A stretch of DNA of 64,000 nt from Stutzerimonas kunmingensis. GTDB taxonomy: Bacteria > Pseudomonadota > Gammaproteobacteria > Pseudomonadales > Pseudomonadaceae. This document shows, in pieces, positions 49,448 to 58,361 of this stretch. The DNA lies in the NCBI RefSeq assembly GCF_014764705.1, contig NZ_JACXXG010000018.1, positions 1 to 64,000 of the forward strand, read 5' to 3'. The translations under genes and the position numbers were made by a program. The notes under the pieces are model-generated. The model ran no database searches. It was not told where the DNA came from and saw only the letters and a program-made list of their open reading frames with translations. How positions within the stretch are numbered: position 1 is the first letter of the stretch; each line of letters starts with the position of its first letter.

Positions 49448-49603
49448 GGTCGAAATCCTCGTGCGTTTCAGGGCTCCGCTGACGAGCGACCGGTAACGTC
49501 GCTCCTCTTGAGAGTCCTTCAATGCAGCGAGGTTGCAGCGTTCCGGTCGGTCAGACGACCCGATGGAGCGCCCGGCTACTGTCCCAGTTGCTCCATCGTT
49601 CTG

Positions 49604-50848
49604 TCACTGTAGCCTAGCCGGCTGCCCGCCCGCGCGACGCTCTTCCTGCCATTCGGCCAGCGACGGCGCAGCCTGCTCGCCGGATAAACGGTGGACGATC
49701 TCGAAATAGTCCTGCTTGAAGCGATCCTTGAGCACTTCTTCGCGTGGCTTTACCTGAATGGCGTAGACGGTCTGCACGTTCTGGTGGTCGAACTCGCGCC
49801 ACTGCTGCTGATCCTTGAGCAGGCTGTAGCTGTGGTTTTCCAGGGCCGCGATGACTTGCTCACTGCCGATGCTCTTGGCGCGAGTGGCGGCATCTGCCCA
49901 CTGATAGACGATGCTGTAGGCCGAGGCCGCGGAGCTTGATGGGTGCGTCTGGTAACGCTCACCGAAGTCGCGCACGAATGCCTTGCCGCGTTCGGAACCT
50001 TCGAGTTCGGGTACGCGCCAGGTCCAGGGCTCGGTGCCGAGCACGCCGCGCATGATGTCCGGGCCGGCGAGTTCGACCATGGACTGCGTCAGGTTGGGAA
50101 CCGCAATCTGCATCTTCTTGTTCAAGTCGAGTTCGTCGGCGATACGCATGGCTCGCACCATGTCTTCGCCAAACAGGACCAGTACCAGGACCTCGGCACC
50201 GCTGTTGGCCGCCTTTTCCAGTGCCGCGCGGTAGTCGGACAGGCGCGCGCCGGGGAAGGCCGTCTTGACCCCCTGGTGCTTGTTCTGGTCGCCGGTGCCG
50301 GTCGCCTGGCGCAGCGAGCTCTCGCTGGTGTGGCCCCAGGTATAGTCGGAGGTGATGTAGAAGTAGGTCTTGCCGGGCATTTTGTCGTTCAGATACTGCC
50401 CCAGCACCCGCGCGCTCATCCATGCGTTATTGCACTCGCGGAACATGTAACGGTGGCCATCCTTGCCAGTTGTGTCGTTGGAGTAGGTCAGGGTGCCGAA
50501 GTAGAGCAGCCCCCGCTCCTTGGCGCGCTTGCTCGCGGCAATGGCCACCGCGCTGGATACGCCGCCGAACAGCATGGCGACGCCTTCATCCGCCATCTTG
50601 TCGACGTTGGCAACGGCCTTTTCGGGGCGGGATGCGGTATTGCGGCTGATCAGGCGTAGCGGGCGGCCCAGAACACCGCCCGCCTCGTTGATCTCGTCGA
50701 TTGCCAACAAGGCTCCGCGCATTTGTGCAAGGCCTTCTTCCTTGTAGCTGCCGGTACGGGGGTAATTGAGGCCGAGCGTGATGGGGTCAGCAGCCTGAGC
50801 CGTAAGACAGAACCCCAGCCCTAGCGCCAGAAGGGTGATCCGGTTCAT
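49604..50848 (-). CDS. LivK-like periplasmic substrate-binding protein (solitary)
   Basis: A 414-aa periplasmic binding protein of the branched-chain amino acid/urea type I fold. A signal peptide ends near residue 19 (TAQA). The mature part opens DPITLGLNYPRTGSYKEEG and contains INEAGGVLGRPL and the LFGGVSSAVAIA block. No permease or ATPase gene is adjacent, so it may serve a transporter elsewhere or feed a sensor. The ligand cannot be told. ATG 50846-50848 follows AAGGAAC. Confidence 0.85.
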   Translation of the reverse strand: MNRITLLALGLGFCLTAQAADPITLGLNYPRTGSYKEEGLAQMRGALLAIDEINEAGGVLGRPLRLISRNTASRPEKAVANVDKMADEGVAMLFGGVSSAVAIAASKRAKERGLLYFGTLTYSNDTTGKDGHRYMFRECNNAWMSARVLGQYLNDKMPGKTYFYITSDYTWGHTSESSLRQATGTGDQNKHQGVKTAFPGARLSDYRAALEKAANSGAEVLVLVLFGEDMVRAMRIADELDLNKKMQIAVPNLTQSMVELAGPDIMRGVLGTEPWTWRVPELEGSERGKAFVRDFGERYQTHPSSSAASAYSIVYQWADAATRAKSIGSEQVIAALENHSYSLLKDQQQWREFDHQNVQTVYAIQVKPREEVLKDRFKQDYFEIVHRLSGEQAAPSLAEWQEERRAGGQPARLQ

Positions 50849-51041
50849 AGCATGTTCCTTGTTATAGCTTTTGTTATTGGTTTATTGGCAGTTAGCTTTT
50901 TTACCCTGCCGCCGGTGCGTGCGTCACTCTTTATGTGCTGCTCGAAGGCGGCGCCGGCGTCAGTACGTGAGCCAGGTGCGATTATGACTAAAGGAGGGAG
51001 GGTGGATCTTGCGGTGACGCCGTGATTTCGCCGGTTTGCGG

Positions 51042-51070
51042 TTGACAACCATGATGGCGTTTTTTAGGGT
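51042..51070 (+). promoter_or_regulatory. Candidate promoter of ung
   Basis: A perfect TTGACA -35 (51042-51047), a 17-bp spacer and a partial -10 (TAGGGT) precede the ung ATG by 30 bases. Confidence 0.4.
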
Positions 51071-51099
51071 TCGGCGGCTACGCCATCCGGAAACAGCTC

Positions 51100-51795
51100 A
51101 TGACTCAAGACGATCGCATCAGGCTGGAGGCTGGCTGGAAAGAAGCGCTGCGCGAGGAGTTCGACAAGCCATACATGCTTGAGCTTGGCGCTTTCCTTCG
51201 GCGAGAGAAGGCTGCGGGCAAGGTGATATTTCCGCCGGGGCCGATGATCTTCAACGCGCTCAATTCCACGCCGCTCGATCAGGTCAAGGTAGTGATCCTT
51301 GGGCAGGACCCCTACCACGGTGCCGGTCAGGCCCATGGGCTTTGCTTTTCGGTACAGCCGGGCGTGGCACCACCGCCGTCACTGCAGAACATCTTCAAGG
51401 AACTCAAGCGCGACTTGAATCATGATATCCCTCGGCATGGCTATCTTCAGCACTGGGCAGAACAGGGCGTGCTATTGCTCAATACTTCGCTCACCGTGGA
51501 ACAGGGTGTCGCCGGTTCGCATGCCAAAGCGGGGTGGCAGCTATTCACCGATCGAATCATTGAGGTGGTCAGCGAGCGGCGTCCGCACCTGGTATTCATG
51601 CTTTGGGGCGCCCATGCGCAATCCAAATCGAAACTGATAGATGCCACGCGGCATCTGATGCTGAAGTCGGTGCATCCTTCGCCTCTCTCGGCGCACCGCG
51701 GATTCATCGGTAACGGTCACTTCAGTCGCGCCAACCAGTTTCTCAGGCAGCAGGGGATGCAGGTGATCGACTGGCAGCTTCCGGCTGAGGTTTAG
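51100..51795 (+). CDS. ung: Uracil-DNA glycosylase
   Basis: Excises uracil from DNA. The 231 aa include the water-activating GQDPYHG (D70), the uracil-binding LLLNTSLTV and the minor-groove [10 protein letters not shown] loop (H192). The ATG lies 30 bp after a candidate promoter. It is convergent with the DUF4142 gene. Confidence 0.97.
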   Translation: MTQDDRIRLEAGWKEALREEFDKPYMLELGAFLRREKAAGKVIFPPGPMIFNALNSTPLDQVKVVILGQDPYHGAGQAHGLCFSVQPGVAPPPSLQNIFKELKRDLNHDIPRHGYLQHWAEQGVLLLNTSLTVEQGVAGSHAKAGWQLFTDRIIEVVSERRPHLVFMLWGAHAQSKSKLIDATRHLMLKSVHPSPLSAHRGFIGNGHFSRANQFLRQQGMQVIDWQLPAEV

Positions 51796-51826
51796 CCCGA
51801 CACCCAGGCGGTATCGGGCTAGGTTT
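51794..51826 (+). terminator. Probable terminator of ung
   Basis: A seven-pair stem AGCCCGA / TCGGGCT with a 13-base loop begins within the ung stop codon and is followed by AGGTTTT. It is acceptable but not strong. Confidence 0.5.
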
Positions 51827-51829
51827 TGG

Positions 51830-52345
51830 TCAGTCTTTGGCGCCGTGCTTGGCCTGAAGGTCCTTGGCCTGCTTGAGATGCTCTTCCAGCTTCGGCAGCG
51901 TTTTTTGAGCGAACTGCTTCAGGTCGGCGTTCTCGCCACCCTCCACGTAGTCCTGATACATCTCGATGGTTTGCTCGTGAGCGACGACCTGATTGTTGGC
52001 GTAGGCTTCGTCGAAATTCTCGCCATCACGCAGCTTCAGGATCATGGCTTTGGCCTTGTCCATCAGCGTGGCCTCGTCGGACATTTCCAGGTCTTTGGCC
52101 TGGGCCAGTTGCGCAAGCTCCTGATTGGCCTTGGTGTGGTCGTCGATCATCATCTTGGCGAATTGCTTCACATCCTCCGACGTACCCTTGTCCAGGGCCA
52201 TCTTCGCCGTTTCGATTTCTGCAATACCTTTGGCCGAAGCCTCGTCGACGAAGTTTTCGCCTTCGGCGGCAAGCGCCAGGTTAGCCGCTACTCCGAACAG
52301 CAAGGCGAATGCGCCCGAGAAAATTGTTTTGGTTGCTCTGGTCAT
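51830..52345 (-). CDS. DUF4142 secreted helical protein
   Basis: A 171-aa protein with a signal peptide ending near residue 26 (NLALA) followed by a DUF4142 ferritin-like four-helix region: DEASAKGIAEIETAKMAL, then KQFAKMMIDDHTKANQEL. Family members are periplasmic, often stress-induced, with no defined activity. AAAGGAGA precedes the ATG. It is convergent with ung. Confidence 0.87.
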   Translation of the reverse strand: MTRATKTIFSGAFALLFGVAANLALAAEGENFVDEASAKGIAEIETAKMALDKGTSEDVKQFAKMMIDDHTKANQELAQLAQAKDLEMSDEATLMDKAKAMILKLRDGENFDEAYANNQVVAHEQTIEMYQDYVEGGENADLKQFAQKTLPKLEEHLKQAKDLQAKHGAKD

Positions 52346-52482
52346 TGCGTTCTCCTTTCTTCACCTGACTTGTGTTGGCCGGGAGGCAGACACAAGGCGC
52401 GATGCGGCGAGATTGCCGTCCCTTTTTGTGACTAGGTGCCATAGGGACGGTTCCTCGCTTTCGGGCGAACGGTGTCCGGTGC

Positions 52483-53319
52483 TTACTGAAGCATGCTCAT
52501 GGCTGCGTCCATGGCGGCAGACAGGTCCTCGTCCTCCTGCATCAGTTCGCTCGGATCGAGCCCCAGCTTGGCGAAGGCGGGAACCTCGCTCCAGTCCAGC
52601 TGCGCGTAAGGGTGCTGGGTGCCCATATAGCTCTGCAGGGTGGCGACTTGCACCACGTCTACATAATCGACTGCGGCCGAATTGCGCTGGAAATCGGTGT
52701 ACTGACCAGCCACCGACACGATTGCCTCCGGGAAATCCCAGGTGCGCAGGATTTTCTCACCCACCATCGGGTGAATCTTGTCGATGACGTGATTGAGGCT
52801 GAACGAGTCCGATAGCAGGGCGCTGTGCTCTTCTGCGTAGGTCAGGATCGGCAATATGCCGATCTGATGGACCAGTCCGGCGAGGGTCGCCTGATCAGGC
52901 ATCAGTCGTGTGTAGTGACGGCAGAGCACATGACTGATGGCGGCGACCTCGGTGCTCTTGTTCCAGACCTCGCGCATCTTGCGATCGACGACATCGGTGG
53001 TCGCCTGGAACATCTGCTCCATCGCCAGGCCTGTGGCCAGGTTGCAGGTGTAATTGATGCCGAGACGGCTGACCGCCATCTGCAGATCGTCGATCTCGCG
53101 ACTGGTACGCAGCAGCGGGCTGTTGACCACCTTGATGATGCGTGCGGCGAGGGCTGCGTCGGCGCCTATCACCTTGCTCAGTGCCGGAATGCTGATGTCC
53201 GGGTCCTCGGCCGCCTCGCGGACGCGCAATGCCACCTCCGGCAGGGTAGGCAGAACCAATTCATCGTTCTCGATCGCGAGCGTCAGATCGCGCTGGACTT
53301 TCTCGGCAAGGGTGCTCAT
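52483..53319 (-). CDS. HDOD-domain signalling protein
   Basis: A 278-aa protein made mostly of one HDOD domain (about 20-215; LPTLPEVALRVREAAEDPDISIPALSKVIGADAAL is split over 24-58, and VKVVNSPLLRT-like residues follow). HDOD proteins lack phosphodiesterase activity and act as regulatory partners in c-di-GMP or cell-cycle pathways. No output domain is attached; the acidic tail MQEDEDLSAAMDAAMSML is of unknown role. The gene lies upstream of nothing in its direction except the DUF4142 gene, 137 bp away. Confidence 0.87.
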   Translation of the reverse strand: MSTLAEKVQRDLTLAIENDELVLPTLPEVALRVREAAEDPDISIPALSKVIGADAALAARIIKVVNSPLLRTSREIDDLQMAVSRLGINYTCNLATGLAMEQMFQATTDVVDRKMREVWNKSTEVAAISHVLCRHYTRLMPDQATLAGLVHQIGILPILTYAEEHSALLSDSFSLNHVIDKIHPMVGEKILRTWDFPEAIVSVAGQYTDFQRNSAAVDYVDVVQVATLQSYMGTQHPYAQLDWSEVPAFAKLGLDPSELMQEDEDLSAAMDAAMSMLQ

Positions 53320-53429
53320 GTCATTCCTTTATGTGTCGGTCAGTGTCGCTAGGGCGCTTCAGGTCAGGGTGCTTTGCCCGTGGTCCATGGTGCGCCTCTC
53401 AGGTATTTGCTTTCTGGCTCCGGTTCGCA

Positions 53430-54377
53430 CTAGCGCTGAATTTCCAGGTCCGCATTCAGGCTGTAGGGAAGCTCGAGCAGACTCATCGGCAATCCGTCCG
53501 GGGAGCCCAGATACAGGCGGCCGTCAGCGGTGGCGTCCTCCTGCAGTACGGCCAGCAGCTCGATTCGGTCGGTGTCACTGGCGGCTAGCACGACCTCACC
53601 GACGCTGGAGCCATGCACCGGCGAGAAAATCTCAACGCCCGGAGCGGGCAGCTCGTCCTGTCTGCCTTCGATCAACAGCCGCTGCAGGCGGCGCTTGAGT
53701 TTGCCCAGATACTGCATGCGCGCGACGATTTCCTGGCCGGTATAGCAGCCCTTTTTGAAACTCACGCCGCCCAGTGCCTGCAAATTGATCATCTGCGGGA
53801 TGAACAGCTCGCGAGTGCTGCCGAATACCTGGCCGATGCCGGCGCGAACCTGGTCCAGCAGCCAGCGATTGACCGGCACTTCCTGAAGCTGCGCGGCCAG
53901 GCGCGTGCGAACCTGCTCGGCGTCGGCGCCTGGGGTCCAGAGCTCAACGCGGCCATCCTGCAGACGGATCGCGATCATGCCGTGGCTCCGCACCACACTG
54001 TCGGCGCTCAGCGGAAGATCCAGGCCCAGGCTGACCAGCGAGCCGTCTCCGCCCGCAAGACCGAATCGGCACCAGTCGGCGCTCTCGTCGTTCAGGCGGG
54101 ACTTGGAAAATACGGCGTACTTGTTCAGATCGGCTTGTTGCAGTTGCAGCAGCTCACTGGCCATCGCCAACAGGTAACCGTCGCCATCCAGCACGATGCG
54201 GAAACTCGACTGCATGCGCCCCTTGGGCGTGCAGCGTGCGCCCAGACTGGATGTCTCGGCGGTGAGGTAGCTGAGGTTGCAGGTCAGCTGACCCTGGAGA
54301 AACCTGCTGGCATCCGGGCCGCGTACGGCAAGGACGCCTTCATGCGACAGAACGCAAAAATAAGCAGTGTCGGTCAT
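53430..54377 (-). CDS. ygfZ: Folate-binding iron-sulfur repair protein YgfZ
   Basis: A 315-aa GcvT-fold protein that supports [4Fe-4S] enzymes such as MiaB in a tetrahydrofolate-dependent way. The signature KKGCYTGQE includes C211, followed by IVARMQYLGKLKRRLQ. It is divergent from sdhE with 147 bp between, as in other gamma-proteobacteria. Confidence 0.94.
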   Translation of the reverse strand: MTDTAYFCVLSHEGVLAVRGPDASRFLQGQLTCNLSYLTAETSSLGARCTPKGRMQSSFRIVLDGDGYLLAMASELLQLQQADLNKYAVFSKSRLNDESADWCRFGLAGGDGSLVSLGLDLPLSADSVVRSHGMIAIRLQDGRVELWTPGADAEQVRTRLAAQLQEVPVNRWLLDQVRAGIGQVFGSTRELFIPQMINLQALGGVSFKKGCYTGQEIVARMQYLGKLKRRLQRLLIEGRQDELPAPGVEIFSPVHGSSVGEVVLAASDTDRIELLAVLQEDATADGRLYLGSPDGLPMSLLELPYSLNADLEIQR

Positions 54378-54491
54378 GATTGGTCGTCGTCAGAATCCGG
54401 GTGGGCATCATAGCAGCCCGGCGGAAACGGTTGCGTGATGAAGGGTTTGCAGCTCGACGAAAAAAGCGACTGATGAGTTCGGTGCAGCCGC

Positions 54492-54497
54492 TATAAT
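54492..54497 (+). promoter_or_regulatory. Candidate -10 element of sdhE
   Basis: A perfect TATAAT lies 28 bases before the sdhE ATG and is followed by an AAGGAG ribosome site. No good -35 is visible at 16-18 bp. Confidence 0.45.
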
Positions 54498-54524
54498 GCG
54501 CGCCTTCTCAAAAGGAGCCGATGT

Positions 54525-54779
54525 ATGGCTGAGCAATCCGAACTCAATCGTCTGTTTTGGCAAAGCCGTCGCGGCATGTTGGAGCTAGATGTGTTGCTGG
54601 TGCCTTTCGTCAAGGAGGTCTATCCAGGTCTCGATGAGGAAGATCAGCACCGCTATCGCAAGCTGCTGAGTTGCGAGGATCAGGACATGTTCGGCTGGTT
54701 CATGCAGCGCGGTGAGCCCGAGGATGAGGACCTGCGGCGCATGGTTCGCATGATCCTCGATCGTGTCCAGCCCAAGTAA
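54525..54779 (+). CDS. sdhE: Succinate dehydrogenase assembly factor SdhE
   Basis: An 84-aa protein that flavinylates SdhA. The essential RGMLELD motif (16-22, here RRGMLELD) and the DMFGWF segment are present. The older name CptB (antitoxin) came from its neighbour, here ygfX. A strong AAGGAG precedes the ATG. The stop lies inside the ygfX start region, so the two are coupled. Confidence 0.94.
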   Translation: MAEQSELNRLFWQSRRGMLELDVLLVPFVKEVYPGLDEEDQHRYRKLLSCEDQDMFGWFMQRGEPEDEDLRRMVRMILDRVQPK

Positions 54780-55218
54780 TCAATCATTCGAGTGTCGCTT
54801 GCAGCCGTCCAGCTGGTTGTTGACGCTCTATCTCGGGGCTCAGGCGCTCGCCCTGGCCGCCATCGTGCTGTCGGCTGCGCCGCTCTGGTTGCAGTTGATA
54901 GCGCTTCTGTTTTGTCTGGTCCACGCGCTGTGGGTGTTGCCGCGCGGGATTCTACTGTCCAGTCGGGATGCCTGGTCTGGCCTGCGCCACGATGCTGCGG
55001 GCTGGCACCTGTGGAGCGACCGGCAAGGTTGGCAGGCAGTTCAGTTGCTGCCTGACAGCTTGGCGCTGCCACTGATAGTCGTGCTGCGTTTTCGCGTGCC
55101 GGGCCGGCGGTTAGCTGGCAGCATCTGCGTGCCCCGCGACGCACTACCGCGAGAGCAGCATCGTCGACTGCGGGTGCGGCTCAAGTTCAGTCGACGTAGG
55201 TGGGCGGCGCCAGAATAG
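54763..55218 (+). CDS. ygfX: YgfX/CptA-type membrane protein
   Basis: A 151-aa protein with two hydrophobic helices (about 18-38 and 41-60) and a cytoplasmic C-terminal domain ending in a basic tail ([12 protein letters not shown]). Family members were described as toxins affecting cell division (CptA), but also as partners of SdhE. The GTG start at 54763 overlaps sdhE by 17 bases. The 3' end overlaps the convergent nadB by 32 bases. Confidence 0.85.
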   Translation: MSSPSNQSFECRLQPSSWLLTLYLGAQALALAAIVLSAAPLWLQLIALLFCLVHALWVLPRGILLSSRDAWSGLRHDAAGWHLWSDRQGWQAVQLLPDSLALPLIVVLRFRVPGRRLAGSICVPRDALPREQHRRLRVRLKFSRRRWAAPE

Positions 55219-56803
55219 TGTCGACCGCTTGCGGCAGCAGCTCCGGGTAGTCGAGGGTGTAGTGCAGTCCTCGGCTCTCCTTGCGCAGCATGGCCGAGCG
55301 AATCATCAGGTCTGCAACCAGCGCCAGATTGCGTAGTTCGAGCAAGTCACGACTGACCTTGTAGTTGCTGTAGAACTCGTCGATCTCGCTCAGCAGTAGG
55401 CGCACTCGGTGCTGCGCGCGCATCAGCCGTTTGTTGGTGCGGACGATGCCGACGTAGTCCCACATGAAACGCCGCAGCTCGTCCCAGTTGTGCGCGATGA
55501 TCACGTCTTCGTCGGAGTCGGTCACCTGGCTGGCGTCCCATGCAGGTAACGTTGCTGCGTTGGTGACTTGGGGCAGTTCGCGCAGGATGTCCTGAGCGGC
55601 CGCCCGGCCGTAGACGAAGCATTCGAGCAGCGAGTTGCTGGCCATGCGGTTCGCGCCGTGCAGGCCTGTGAAACTGGTCTCGCCGATGGCGTAGAGGCCG
55701 GGGATGTCGGTGCGTCCAGCCTGATCCACGACTACGCCGCCGCAGGTGTAGTGCGCTGCGGGTACCACCGGAATCGGCTGGCTGGTGATGTCGATGCCGT
55801 ATTCCAGGCAGCGCTCGTAGACGGTGGGGAAGTGGCTTTTGATGAACTCGGCAGGCTTGTGGCTGATATCGAGGTAGACGCAGTCGATGCCTAGTCGCTT
55901 CATTTCGTGGTCGATTGCGCGTGCGACGATATCGCGCGGGGCGAGTTCCTCCCTGGCATCGAAACGCGGCATGAAACGCTCGCCGTTAGGCAGCTTGAGC
56001 AAGGCACCTTCCCCGCGCAGGGCTTCGGTCACCAGAAAGCTCTTCGCTTGCGGGTGATAGAGGCAGGTAGGGTGGAACTGGTTGAATTCCAGATTGCCGA
56101 CGCGGCAGCCCGCTCGCCATGCCATGGCAATGCCGTCGCCGCACGCGCTGTCCGGGTTGCTGGTGTACAGGTAAACCTTGGCCGCGCCGCCGGTAGCCAA
56201 TACGACGAATCGTGACTGGAAGGTTTCGACCTCGCCGGTGCTGCGATTGAGCACATAGGCGCCCAGGCAGCGTCTGCCCGGCAGCCCGAGTTTGTGTTCG
56301 GTGATCAGGTCGACTGCAACGCGCTGCTGTAGAAGCTCGATATTGCTCTGCTTTCTGGCCTGGCCAAGCAGCGTGTTGAAAATGGCTGCGCCAGTGGCGT
56401 CGGCTGCGTGAATGATGCGCCGATGGCTATGGCCGCCCTCGCGAGTCAGGTGAAATTCGAAACTGCCGTCTTCGCGATCCGGGGCATTGTCCCGCGTGAA
56501 GGGCACCCCTTGCTCGATCAGCCACTGGATGGCCTCGTTGCTGTGCTCGACCGTGAAACGGACGGCGTCTTCGCGGCACAGCCCTCCTCCGGCGATGAGG
56601 GTGTCGGCGACATGTGACTCTACGGTGTCGGTCGTATCCAGTACTGCGGCGACGCCACCTTGGGCCCAGTAGGTGGAGCCGTTGGAGAGATCGCCCTTGC
56701 TGAGAACGGCGATGCGAAGATCGGTCGGCAGGTTGAGTGCCAAGGTCAAGCCGGCGGCACCGCTGCCGATGACCAGCACGTCGTATCGTAGAACCTGGTT
56801 CAT
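55187..56803 (-). CDS. nadB: L-aspartate oxidase
   Basis: First enzyme of de novo NAD synthesis, oxidising aspartate to iminoaspartate with FAD. The 538 aa match P. aeruginosa. The FAD-binding VIGSGAAGL lies near 10-18, the succinate-dehydrogenase-like active-site region includes HFPTVYERC and THYTCGG-type ([10 protein letters not shown]), and the C-terminal helical domain has [16 protein letters not shown] 56801-56803 is preferred over the TTG six bases upstream. It is divergent from algU, as in P. aeruginosa. Confidence 0.96.
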   Translation of the reverse strand: MNQVLRYDVLVIGSGAAGLTLALNLPTDLRIAVLSKGDLSNGSTYWAQGGVAAVLDTTDTVESHVADTLIAGGGLCREDAVRFTVEHSNEAIQWLIEQGVPFTRDNAPDREDGSFEFHLTREGGHSHRRIIHAADATGAAIFNTLLGQARKQSNIELLQQRVAVDLITEHKLGLPGRRCLGAYVLNRSTGEVETFQSRFVVLATGGAAKVYLYTSNPDSACGDGIAMAWRAGCRVGNLEFNQFHPTCLYHPQAKSFLVTEALRGEGALLKLPNGERFMPRFDAREELAPRDIVARAIDHEMKRLGIDCVYLDISHKPAEFIKSHFPTVYERCLEYGIDITSQPIPVVPAAHYTCGGVVVDQAGRTDIPGLYAIGETSFTGLHGANRMASNSLLECFVYGRAAAQDILRELPQVTNAATLPAWDASQVTDSDEDVIIAHNWDELRRFMWDYVGIVRTNKRLMRAQHRVRLLLSEIDEFYSNYKVSRDLLELRNLALVADLMIRSAMLRKESRGLHYTLDYPELLPQAVDTILAPPTYVD

Positions 56804-56892
56804 GTCCAATTCCGGCGGGAAAAACGAGCCCTAGTATATAGACGGGATGTAGCGCCAAAATAGGCGACTGTGTGTTTGTCTTCTAACGAAGG

Positions 56893-56920
56893 GAACTTTT
56901 CCTTCGCGGGGTGGCTCAAT
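56893..56920 (+). promoter_or_regulatory. algU: Candidate distal AlgU-dependent promoter of algU
   Basis: GAACTT at 56893-56898 and, 17 bases on, TCAAT at 56916-56920. It resembles the distal AlgU promoter known ahead of algU in P. aeruginosa and would give a leader of about 220 bases. Confidence 0.5.
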
Positions 56921-57066
56921 AGGCAGTTATGAATGCAAACCAGCTGGCCATCGTGAATGGGCGGTGCGAGTTTGCTATGGACACCAGGACGGCGTCGTCA
57001 GCAATGGCGCAACGCTGTGGTGCAATCGCCGTCAGGTATTGCAGGATAGCTTGCTAGGAGGGGGGA

Positions 57067-57093
57067 GAACTTTTGCGTAAAGCCCGGGTCTAT
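57067..57093 (+). promoter_or_regulatory. algU: AlgU-dependent proximal promoter of algU
   Basis: GAACTT (57067-57072), a 16-bp spacer and TCTAT (57089-57093) fit the sigma-E/AlgU consensus. The start would be about 50 bases before the algU ATG, giving autoregulation. Confidence 0.75.
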
Positions 57094-57152
57094 TCTGGCA
57101 GGTCGGTTCGCTGGTGTGAGCGACGCTACTCCGCTACCGAGGAGGAGCGTTC

Positions 57153-57734
57153 ATGTTGACCCAGGAGCAGGACCAGCAGCTGGTTGAACGAGTGCAGCGT
57201 GGTGACAAGCGGGCGTTTGATCTGCTGGTAATGAAATACCAGCACAAGATCCTTGGGTTGATCGTGCGGTTCGTGCATGACTCTCATGAAGCTCAGGATG
57301 TTGCCCAAGAGGCTTTTATCAAAGCCTACCGCGCACTCGCGAATTTTCGCGGTGACAGCGCTTTCTACACCTGGCTGTACCGCATCGCCATCAATACGGC
57401 GAAGAATCATCTGGTGGCGCGCGGCAGACGCCCGCCAGATAGTGATGTGAGTTCCGAGGATGCCGAGTTTTATGAGGGCGATCATGCTCTCAAGGACATC
57501 GAGTCACCGGAACGCTCGCTGCTCAGGGATGAGATTGAAGATACCGTTCATCGAACCATTCAACTTTTGCCAGAAGATTTGCGTACGGCTCTAACACTGC
57601 GTGAATTTGATGGTCTTAGTTATGAAGACATTGCGAGCGTCATGCAGTGTCCGGTGGGCACAGTGCGTTCCCGGATCTTCCGGGCACGTGAAGCCATAGA
57701 TAAAGCATTGCAACCCTTGTTGCATGAATCCTGA
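57153..57734 (+). CDS. algU: ECF sigma factor AlgU (RpoE/SigE)
   Basis: The 193-aa envelope-stress sigma factor controlling alginate, osmotic and heat responses. Region 2 (about 20-95; DVAQEAFIKAYRALANFRGDSAF, WLYRIAINTAKN) and region 4 (about 135-185; LREFDGLSYEDIASVM, GTVRSRIFRAREA) are complete. The order algU-mucA-mucB-mucC-mucD is that of P. aeruginosa. GAGGAGCG precedes the ATG. The gene is held off by MucA and turned on by itself through the two promoters above. Confidence 0.97.
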   Translation: MLTQEQDQQLVERVQRGDKRAFDLLVMKYQHKILGLIVRFVHDSHEAQDVAQEAFIKAYRALANFRGDSAFYTWLYRIAINTAKNHLVARGRRPPDSDVSSEDAEFYEGDHALKDIESPERSLLRDEIEDTVHRTIQLLPEDLRTALTLREFDGLSYEDIASVMQCPVGTVRSRIFRAREAIDKALQPLLHES

Positions 57735-57765
57735 GACAGCGGCGACAGCCAAGAGAGGAACCGCC

Positions 57766-58353
57766 ATGAGTCGTGAAGCCCTGCATGAATCGCTGTCCGC
57801 GGTGATGGATAACGAAGCGGACGAGTTGGAATTACGTCGCATGCTCGCAGGCGACAACCTGGAGCTACGTGCTACCTGGTCGCGTTATCAACTCGCCCGT
57901 GCCGCCATGCACAAGGAGTTGATCGAGCCGCGCTTGGATATCGCTTCTGCGGTATCGGCTGCGTTGGCTGATGAGGCCGCGCCGGTCAAGGCGCAACGTA
58001 ACGGATGGAAAGGCCTCGGCCGGCTGGCAGTGGCTGCTTCGGTTACAGTCGCTGTTCTGGCCGGTGTACGTCTGTACAATCAGAATGAGGTTGCTGGTCC
58101 GCAGCTAGCGCAGCAGGCTCCGCAGCCAAGTATTTCGGTTCCGCAGACCAGTCAAGGGCCGGCGGTTCTGGCTGGTTACAGTGAGCAAACCGAAGCGCCT
58201 GTACAGGCAGCGGCAGATGGCGCTCCGGTAGAGCGCTGGCACGAAGAGCGTCTGCCTTCATATGTTCGCCAGCATGCCCAGCAAGCTGCCTTTGGTAATG
58301 GATCGGAGAGCGCGCTGCCTTACGCTCGCGCGGCCAGCATGGAAGAACGTTAG
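57766..58353 (+). CDS. mucA: Anti-sigma factor MucA
   Basis: A 195-aa inner-membrane protein that binds AlgU. The cytoplasmic N-terminal half is followed by one helix (about 86-103) and a periplasmic half that binds MucB. The AlgW cleavage dipeptide is A136-G137 in GPAVLAGYSE, at the same numbers as in P. aeruginosa. The reading frame is intact to the usual end (ARAASMEER), so no mucoid-type truncation is seen. ATG 57766 follows AGAGAGGAA. Confidence 0.95.
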   Translation: MSREALHESLSAVMDNEADELELRRMLAGDNLELRATWSRYQLARAAMHKELIEPRLDIASAVSAALADEAAPVKAQRNGWKGLGRLAVAASVTVAVLAGVRLYNQNEVAGPQLAQQAPQPSISVPQTSQGPAVLAGYSEQTEAPVQAAADGAPVERWHEERLPSYVRQHAQQAAFGNGSESALPYARAASMEER

Positions 58354-58361
58354 GGAGAAAC

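Larger units (their letters stand above)
56804..57152. other. nadB-algU divergent control region
   Basis: A 349-bp gap without genes, holding two AlgU-type promoter candidates (56893 and 57067) and the nadB promoter. The stretch is less GC-rich than the coding sequence around it. Confidence 0.6.

Noticed and set aside
54525..55218. sdhE-ygfX as a toxin-antitoxin pair (CptB-CptA)
   Set aside because: SdhE has the flavinylation RGxxE-type motif and a housekeeping role; the pair is a core locus in gamma-proteobacteria, so a mobile toxin system is unlikely.
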